A stretch of 42,127 nucleotides of DNA from Terriglobales bacterium (GTDB lineage Bacteria; Acidobacteriota; Terriglobia; Terriglobales; Acidobacteriaceae): assembly GCA_035764005.1 (NCBI GenBank), contig DASTZZ010000090.1, positions 1 to 42,127 of the forward strand, read 5' to 3'. Shown here piece by piece: positions 36,941 through 42,127 of the stretch. Position numbers and translations under genes: made by a program. Each line of letters begins with the position of its first letter. The first letter of the stretch is position 1. The notes under the pieces are model-generated. The model searched no databases, had not been told where the DNA came from, and saw only the letters and a list, made by a program, of their open reading frames with translations.

Positions 36941-37843
36941 CTAGCGTTGGAGGCCTTCGGCGGTAAAGGTGAGCTCTTTGACTTCGTTCGGCTGCCCGTC
37001 CAGGTTCACTGGCTGGCCGTTAAACGAGATTTCAACTCCTCCGAGGTTCCCGATTTTCAGCCGTACTTCCTTCTGCGCGCGGATTGATCGCGTCTTCTGC
37101 GCGGTCAGAATTCCCTGTCCGAGATCCTTGCCGTCCGCAGAAACTGATAACCATGAATCCTCGCGGGCAAACACCTGTAACCGAATCGCCGCCGGCTGTG
37201 ACTTAGCGGGAGCAGCTGTGGACACCGGAGACTTGCTTGGGCTGACTTCAGCGGATGTGCCCGAAACTGTGGTCTTCGGCTCTGGCATTGACTGGTTTGC
37301 TGTCGGCGATTGATTCGCCTTCCCATTTTGAACCGGCTCCGAAGCAGGTGCACTCGGCACTTGGACTGCAGGATGATTCTGATTGATGTCGGAAGCCGAA
37401 GAGGACGTCGAGGTATCCGGCTGTGATGTCTGTGGAGCGACTACCTGAGGAGCGACCGCCCCTGGAGCGTGCATGCGCTGATAGCCGTACCATCCACCAA
37501 TTCCAGCGAAGACGATAACAAGAACGGAAATCCAACCCCAGCCCGAACTCGAGGGCCTGGTTTCCTCTTCTGGAACAGCAAACACCTGGGGAGTGCGCTC
37601 AGCCTCATATGCATTCCAGGCCTCCTCGAAGTCTCCGACAATCTGTTCTTCGTCGAGTCCGAGAAAACGCGCATAGGCGCGGACGAAGCCTTTGTTGAAA
37701 ATGCCGCCAGGCAGCTTCTCAAAGTCCTCATCCTCGATGGCTTTGAGCGATCGAGTGCCGATTTTGGTGGATTTTGAGATTTCCTCAAGCGAAACGCCGC
37801 GCATTTCGCGCTGTCGCCGAAGCCGCTCGCCAAAGCCACTCAT
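36941..37843 (-). CDS. RodZ-like helix-turn-helix membrane protein
   Basis: 300 residues from ATG 37843. Residues 1-75 are a helix-turn-helix of the RodZ type (GERLRRQREMRGVSLEEISKST, then LPGGIFNKGFVRAYARFLGL). A membrane helix follows at about 101-121 (GWGWISVLVIVFAGIGGWYG), then a Ser/Pro/Thr/Gln-rich linker of about 100 residues and a C-terminal DUF4115-like beta domain (RLQVFAREDSWLSVSADG). RodZ links MreB to the cell-wall machinery and sets rod shape; no mre genes are near. The longer frame to 37918 is not needed. Divergent from the diguanylate cyclase gene. Confidence 0.82.
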   Translation of the reverse strand: MSGFGERLRRQREMRGVSLEEISKSTKIGTRSLKAIEDEDFEKLPGGIFNKGFVRAYARFLGLDEEQIVGDFEEAWNAYEAERTPQVFAVPEEETRPSSSGWGWISVLVIVFAGIGGWYGYQRMHAPGAVAPQVVAPQTSQPDTSTSSSASDINQNHPAVQVPSAPASEPVQNGKANQSPTANQSMPEPKTTVSGTSAEVSPSKSPVSTAAPAKSQPAAIRLQVFAREDSWLSVSADGKDLGQGILTAQKTRSIRAQKEVRLKIGNLGGVEISFNGQPVNLDGQPNEVKELTFTAEGLQR

Positions 37844-38097
37844 TGCCGTCTCTCGTTGCACTATCTCTTTGTGATTCTTTAACTTACGCGTTATTTGCCG
37901 AGGCCAAACGGCCCGCAAGTCGCCCGATAATAGGAGTGCCCCCGGAATGTGTCAAACGGATATGCCAAGGTAATGTTTACTTTTCATGTAATGCAGGCTA
38001 TATCTCTTTTTGAGTCTAAAGGATAATGACGTTTATCTGAAGTGGAGGGAGCCGTCCTGCGAACTCGGTATGCCGGATTCTCCCCCGATCAAGAGCA

Positions 38098-39150
38098 ATG
38101 ACTGAGGCCACCGCTACCGACCGCAAACGGCAGATGGAAGAGATCAGCATCTTCCATGATGTCGCCAAAGCCCTCACGTCTTCGCTGAACCTCGATTCTA
38201 TTCTGCAAACCATCATGGAGAAGATGGCCGTCTTCTTCCGGCCCGACACTTGGTCGCTCCTGATGGTCGATGAGCAAAAAGACGAGCTCTACTTCGCCAT
38301 AGCGGTTGGCGACGCGGCCGACGCGCTCAAGAGCATCCGTCTCAAAGTGGGAGAAGGCATCGCCGGATGGGTCGCGAAACACGGCGAGTCGCTCCTCGTT
38401 CCGGATGTCTACAACGATCCTCGTTTCGCCAAGCGCATCGATGAAATGACCAAGTGGCAGACGCGCTCGATCATCTGCGTGCCGCTCAAATCGAAGCATC
38501 GCGTGCTCGGCGTGATCCAACTCATCAACTGCGCCATGGAGAGCTTCTCCGACAACGAGATGTTCTTTCTGCACGCGCTTTGCGACTACGCGGCAATTGC
38601 TATTGAAAACGCGCGCGCAGTCGAGAAGATCCAGGAACTCACGATCACCGACGATTGCACCGGCCTCTACAACGCACGACATCTGTACAAGACGCTCGAA
38701 GCTGAGGTCTATCGCTCGCATCGCTTCAACTACGAGTTCAGCGTCGTCTTCATCGACCTCGATCATTTCAAGCAGGTCAACGACACGCACGGGCACCTGA
38801 TCGGCAGCAAGCTGCTGGCCGAGATCGGCTACACCATCAAGAGCCACCTGCGCCTGATCGACTACGCTTTCCGCTACGGCGGCGACGAATTCGTCGTGCT
38901 CCTTCCCCAAACGGGAAAAGATTCGGCGATGGTGGTAGCCCTGCGTTTGCTCAACGTTCTACGCAGCTCCACGTTCCTCGAAGAAGAAAAGCTGAACCTC
39001 AACGTGCGCGCCAGCATGGGCGTTGCCACCTACCCCGAAGACGCGAAGAGCGCGCACGAAATCATTCGTCAGGCCGACGAGATGATGTACATGGTCAAGA
39101 ACTCCACCCGCGATAACATCGCCGTCGCCCAGCAGGGCATGCTGCAGTAA
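38098..39150 (+). CDS. GAF-GGDEF diguanylate cyclase
   Basis: 350 residues, cytoplasmic. A GAF domain covers about 25-175 (VGEGIAGWVAKHGESLLVPDV and SIICVPLKSKHRVLGVIQLIN). The GGDEF domain follows, about 185-340, with TDDCTGLYNARHL, FIDLDHFKQVNDTHGH and the intact RYGGDEF active-site loop. The I-site is present as RLID, five residues before GGDEF, so product inhibition by cyclic di-GMP is expected. It makes cyclic di-GMP from two GTP in response to an unknown GAF ligand. ATG 38098 gives a normal start. Confidence 0.93.
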   Translation: MTEATATDRKRQMEEISIFHDVAKALTSSLNLDSILQTIMEKMAVFFRPDTWSLLMVDEQKDELYFAIAVGDAADALKSIRLKVGEGIAGWVAKHGESLLVPDVYNDPRFAKRIDEMTKWQTRSIICVPLKSKHRVLGVIQLINCAMESFSDNEMFFLHALCDYAAIAIENARAVEKIQELTITDDCTGLYNARHLYKTLEAEVYRSHRFNYEFSVVFIDLDHFKQVNDTHGHLIGSKLLAEIGYTIKSHLRLIDYAFRYGGDEFVVLLPQTGKDSAMVVALRLLNVLRSSTFLEEEKLNLNVRASMGVATYPEDAKSAHEIIRQADEMMYMVKNSTRDNIAVAQQGMLQ

Positions 39151-39163
39151 GCATCTTCAAAGG

Positions 39164-39534
39164 TTGAACACGGAGAGCACGGAGGTCACAGAGGATCGAT
39201 GCTCTTCGAGGATGCCTACTCTGCTCCTCGTAAATTCTCTGTTGTGATCGCCAATTAGTTACCCACTGTCATCCCTCGCGCAGCCGCCAAACTGATAACG
39301 ACTCCAATACATTGTTTTCGCTGCGCGGGGGATCTGTTGTTGCGTTAGTTCTCGCGAACAGCAGATCCCCCAGGCCGCGCCATCGTTAACGAAACGTAAA
39401 CACTCAATCGGCAGCCTGAGGGATGACAGTGTCTATTGTTAGGAACGGTTACTTAAGCTGGAGCGCTTGCGAAGCACGCCAAGCTAGTTGCAGCCCACGA
39501 TTTCCTCTGCGCCCTCCGCGTCCTCCGTGTTCAA
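39164..39534. repeat. Inverted pair of CACGGAGG arms enclosing another repeat
   Basis: Arms 39164-39195 (TTGAACACGGAGAGCACGG...) and 39503-39534 are inverted with about five mismatches in 32. Between them lies a full TGTCATCCC-family element (39264-39431). The right arm ends five bases before the stop of the next minus-strand gene. The rest of this 388-base gap holds no gene that I can see. Confidence 0.85.
39264..39431. repeat. 168-bp palindromic element, TGTCATCCC family, copy 3
   Basis: Ends CACTGTCATCCCTC and GAGGGATGACAGTG are inverted, and the inner GCTGCGCGGGGGATCTG (39320-39336) and CAGATCCCCCAG (39362-39373) form the nested stem. Same length and plan as copies at 10555 and 15961. 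It is enclosed by the CACGGAGG arm pair. Confidence 0.9.
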
Positions 39535-39538
39535 TGCT

Positions 39539-40513
39539 TTACTTGGGTCGCGTATTCAAAGAAGGATTCGCAACCGGAGCTTTCCCCTTCGTGGCCTGAG
39601 GCACCCACGCCGTCGCATTCGCCGGGGCGTTTGGATTGACGCCGAAGTCCCACACGAACATGTTGATCGTTTTTGGATCAAGCATTTCGACCACTGCATA
39701 CTCGCCCGGCTCGAGCGAATGCTGAGGCGTGAGCTTCAGCCACTCGCCGCCGTTTACCTGTTCAGCGGTGGTTGGAATGATGTCTTCCTGATTGCTGACT
39801 TTCCCTAAAAGGGAAATCTTCACGTTGCTGACCACGCGCGTGTTCTTCTTCACCTGCACGCGCACGATCTTGAAGCGATCGGCTGAGTTCAGCTCGGAAG
39901 CCGTCTTGTTGTCCTGTGTGTCGGTAGAAGATGGCGTCACGTCGACGTAGAGCGTCGGCATATCTTCGTGAGCCTGCGCGTTCGCGTGCGCGCCTTTCAG
40001 ATCGATGCTCTGTTTCGAGCCAGTGGGAATGGGATTGATCACGGCGCGCATGATGTTTCTTCCCGTCTGCTTGTTCAACTCGCCGCCATTCTGAGGAATT
40101 TCGACGAGCTGCGGCTGCCCGCGATAGGTGTCGAAGAGAAAGACTCCGCCACTGTCCGGCAAACGCAGTCCAGGCGCGACCAGCGGACGCGCAGCTTCTT
40201 CCTTCTCGCGCTCCGCTTTCTCCTCCGCATCGACTTCTTTCACCTCGTCAGGGCTGACGTTTACGTTCGCCCCACGCGGATTCTGCTGGTTGAACTTGTT
40301 AGTCGCGTCCCAATCGACCAGACTCTTAGGAATGTCTTCCCAGTCGTAGCGCTCAGCGCTGTAGAAGTGAACGCGATCGCCATGAATCTCCCATTTCGTG
40401 GCGATCTGGTACGAGCCATCTTTGAGAATGAGGCGCTTGTTCTGCTCCTGCGCGTGCATGGAAGATATGCACGCCAGCAGCAAAAGCGGTAAAAGACAAA
40501 ACAGACGACGCAT
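39539..40513 (-). CDS. Secreted hypothetical protein, possibly membrane-anchored
   Basis: 324 residues from ATG 40513. The N-terminus RRLFCLLPLLLLACISSMHAQEQ is an export signal; cleavage could follow HAQ-type processing (SMHA|QEQ) or a weak lipobox (LLAC). A short segment LKDGSYQIATKWEIHGDRVHFYSAERYDWEDIP looks like a beta domain of the SHD1/'DGS' type seen in secreted Acidobacteriota proteins. A charged region (DAEEKAEREKEEAARP) and a later beta-rich domain follow. Function unknown. It starts 11 bases after the stop of the repetitive secreted protein gene, so they are likely one operon. Confidence 0.72.
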   Translation of the reverse strand: MRRLFCLLPLLLLACISSMHAQEQNKRLILKDGSYQIATKWEIHGDRVHFYSAERYDWEDIPKSLVDWDATNKFNQQNPRGANVNVSPDEVKEVDAEEKAEREKEEAARPLVAPGLRLPDSGGVFLFDTYRGQPQLVEIPQNGGELNKQTGRNIMRAVINPIPTGSKQSIDLKGAHANAQAHEDMPTLYVDVTPSSTDTQDNKTASELNSADRFKIVRVQVKKNTRVVSNVKISLLGKVSNQEDIIPTTAEQVNGGEWLKLTPQHSLEPGEYAVVEMLDPKTINMFVWDFGVNPNAPANATAWVPQATKGKAPVANPSLNTRPK

Positions 40514-40524
40514 AAATACCAAAT

Positions 40525-42127
40525 TCAAAACGCGCAATCGGAGCACTGTCGTTCTGCGATTCCAGACAAAACCGGCGGTGAGGCGGGAGAGCCTTGCCCC
40601 GGCGATAACAACAGGAATCGGTCGGCGCTGACGAAATACACATTGAACGTCAGCCCGGGAATCGAGATAGTGCCGACCGTTGCTCCAGGAATCGACGCTG
40701 TACCATGCTCGGTCGAGGTGTTCGAGATCGTGACCCCTGCGCCTGAGATTGGAAACGCAGTCAGGCTACTCCCGCCCCCATTCACATCCTGTGTTCCTGA
40801 CGATTGCCCAAAGCCGGCGATCGTAAGTTGAGCAGCTCTGGCTTGAACCGTGGCTCCGGTTGCATCCGTTCCTCCGACAGCGAGAGCAAAGCCCCCAGTA
40901 ACAGAGGGAATACCAGTCTGCTGCTGCAGCAACAGACCAGTTGCCGCCGGTCCGCCCGAATCGGCGGACATGATTACTCCCTGTTTTGAAGATGTCAGCC
41001 AGAAGATGAAGCTTGTATTCCCAGCCGAAGCTCCGGTGGAAAATATGCCGCGTCCGGTTGCGTCCACTGTGTAGGAAGCAGAAGACCCAAATTGGGAATT
41101 TGCGGGCGTTCCTCCCGCCGTCGTCACATCGAGGACGCCATTGATCAGTGTGCCTGCACTATTCGTATCGAAACGCCCTGCTTGCGCGTAAGCCTCTGGG
41201 GAGCTACCGCTGGTCACCCCGCTGACGATGTACGCGCTGGTTCCCAATGAAGCGTTGGAGAATGTTCCGGACTGGGCGTAAGCAACTCCTGCTAAATGAG
41301 TGCTGCCGGCCCCGGTGTTCAGGAGTACCAGCGTCGAAGCATCGACGACGTAGAGAACATAGCCCGTCCCATTGATCTGCAGGCCGCCGCGTCCGCCGAT
41401 ACCCAAACTCAAGTTTGAAATCGTAAGTGGAACACTGCTGATCGCGCCGTTCGTATTAAGGTCCTCCGTTCCACTGCTTGAGCCAAACGCAAGCTGGCCG
41501 ACCGCTGCTGCTGGACCTCCGCTGTCACCACTCATTGCGAACACATACGTTCCGGTCGGAGCACTTGCTGCGGCGGTCTGATCCTGCAGGCGAATGAAGC
41601 CGGACGTCACCGGACCGGAGTCGAAAGCGATGAGTTGACCGCGAGTATTGGAGGTCAGAGCGAACGAGAATGTATGTGTGCCGCCATCGTCACTGAACGT
41701 CAAAGAGCCGCGTCCGTCCGTGCCAACGGTGTACGACCCGCTACCCAGGGTTCCCGCCGTTCCTTGGGCGACATCGTTAATGCCTCCAGTGAGATTGCCC
41801 TTGCCATCGGCGACGAACGTACCAGCTCGATACTCGAATCCCGAACCGGAACTATCGCTGAGACGGCTGGCAAAGAACACATATGTAGCACTAGCACCAC
41901 TAGGGCCACCTAGACTTGCATTGCCAAACTGCACTGTAACCGGCGCTGATTGTGAAAATGCAGTGTTGGCTTGGGAGGTCGCTGTAACCGTGATTCCAGC
42001 TCTCGGCGGCGACAGCGGAGCTGTGTAGAGACCGTTGGCATCGATCGTGCCATGGATGGCGTCGCCGCCCTGCACCCCGTTCACGCTCCAGTTCACTGCA
42101 TTATTCGAGCTGCCGGTCACGGTTATG
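40525..42127 (-). CDS. Repetitive secreted Ig-like/beta-repeat protein, N-terminus beyond the window
   Basis: At least 533 residues; the frame continues through the window edge, so the start is missing. The first part VNWSVNGVQGGDAIHGTI and GLYTAP is a bacterial Ig-like domain common in Acidobacteriota surface proteins. Three to four repeats of about 130 residues follow, each with a Gly/Ser-rich beta pattern including phrases such as SYTVGTDGRG and SYTVDATGRG, GTFVADGKGNLTGGINDV and GTLINGVLDV, and FIRLQDQT/LLLQQQT. No catalytic motif is visible. A large exported or surface-attached structural or adhesive protein is likely; binding partner unknown. C-terminus ERQCSDCAF. Confidence 0.8.
   Translation of the reverse strand, partial: ITVTGSSNNAVNWSVNGVQGGDAIHGTIDANGLYTAPLSPPRAGITVTATSQANTAFSQSAPVTVQFGNASLGGPSGASATYVFFASRLSDSSGSGFEYRAGTFVADGKGNLTGGINDVAQGTAGTLGSGSYTVGTDGRGSLTFSDDGGTHTFSFALTSNTRGQLIAFDSGPVTSGFIRLQDQTAAASAPTGTYVFAMSGDSGGPAAAVGQLAFGSSSGTEDLNTNGAISSVPLTISNLSLGIGGRGGLQINGTGYVLYVVDASTLVLLNTGAGSTHLAGVAYAQSGTFSNASLGTSAYIVSGVTSGSSPEAYAQAGRFDTNSAGTLINGVLDVTTAGGTPANSQFGSSASYTVDATGRGIFSTGASAGNTSFIFWLTSSKQGVIMSADSGGPAATGLLLQQQTGIPSVTGGFALAVGGTDATGATVQARAAQLTIAGFGQSSGTQDVNGGGSSLTAFPISGAGVTISNTSTEHGTASIPGATVGTISIPGLTFNVYFVSADRFLLLSPGQGSPASPPVLSGIAERQCSDCAF

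Noticed and set aside
38089-38910. 273-residue open frame antisense to the diguanylate cyclase
   Set aside because: The plus strand encodes clear GAF and GGDEF domains; the antisense frame is a by-product of codon bias, with no recognisable domain.

Overview
The window looks like a chromosomal segment of an Acidobacteriota bacterium, most likely class Terriglobia (subdivision 1). This is an inference from gene content, moderate-to-high GC, frequent GTG/TTG starts, the secreted Ig-like/beta-repeat protein at the right edge (with the 'GLYTAP' type motif) and abundant intergenic palindromes built on TGTCATCCC, TGTCATTCCGA and CACGGAGG words. It is mostly core metabolism: no prophage, IS element, CRISPR array or large defence island is visible.

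Layout. 0.2-4 kb: a secreted protein, a PaaI-like thioesterase, a VOC protein, a serine/threonine dehydratase and a GNAT acetyltransferase. 4-6.7 kb: a soluble PRC/MgtE_N/CBS protein followed by a divergent NRAMP-family permease, the best candidate here for a little-described system (a split, sensor-gated divalent-cation, possibly Mg2+, transporter). 6.7-11.6 kb: a Nudix hydrolase, a signal-less BtuF-like protein, a vapBC toxin-antitoxin pair joined to an IscU/NifU-type scaffold gene, and a HAD phosphatase / MocA-like / XdhC-like cluster for molybdenum-cofactor handling. 11.8-16 kb: AlaX editing protein, threonine synthase, the SRP RNA gene and fabH. 16.3-21.6 kb: an outer-membrane barrel with a proline-rich tail, an RDD membrane protein, uvrB, a phosphoglycolate-phosphatase-like HAD and a pterin carbinolamine dehydratase. 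21.8-28.1 kb: eno, a DUF2059 protein and gpmI, then pdxS-pdxT and a cytochrome-oxidase subunit III-like protein. 28.1-34 kb: an orphan 75-residue protein with its own promoter and strong terminator, a small zinc-ribbon-like protein, a PaaZ-type aldehyde dehydrogenase joined to gluQ, and a sodium:solute symporter. 34-42 kb: ahcY and metK of the methyl cycle, a RodZ-like protein, a GAF-GGDEF diguanylate cyclase and two secreted proteins.

Working together: gpmI and eno catalyse consecutive glycolytic steps; metK makes S-adenosylmethionine and ahcY removes S-adenosylhomocysteine; pdxS and pdxT form one PLP synthase and several PLP enzymes lie nearby; xdhC-like and mocA-like genes serve a molybdoenzyme encoded elsewhere.

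The most conspicuous unexplained structure is the set of intergenic palindromes: three copies of a 164-168 bp element, four inverted pairs of CACGGAGG/CACGAAGG arms (one enclosing a copy of the first family), octamer-based palindromes on both sides of pdxT that supply coding sequence to it, and several single-copy palindromes.
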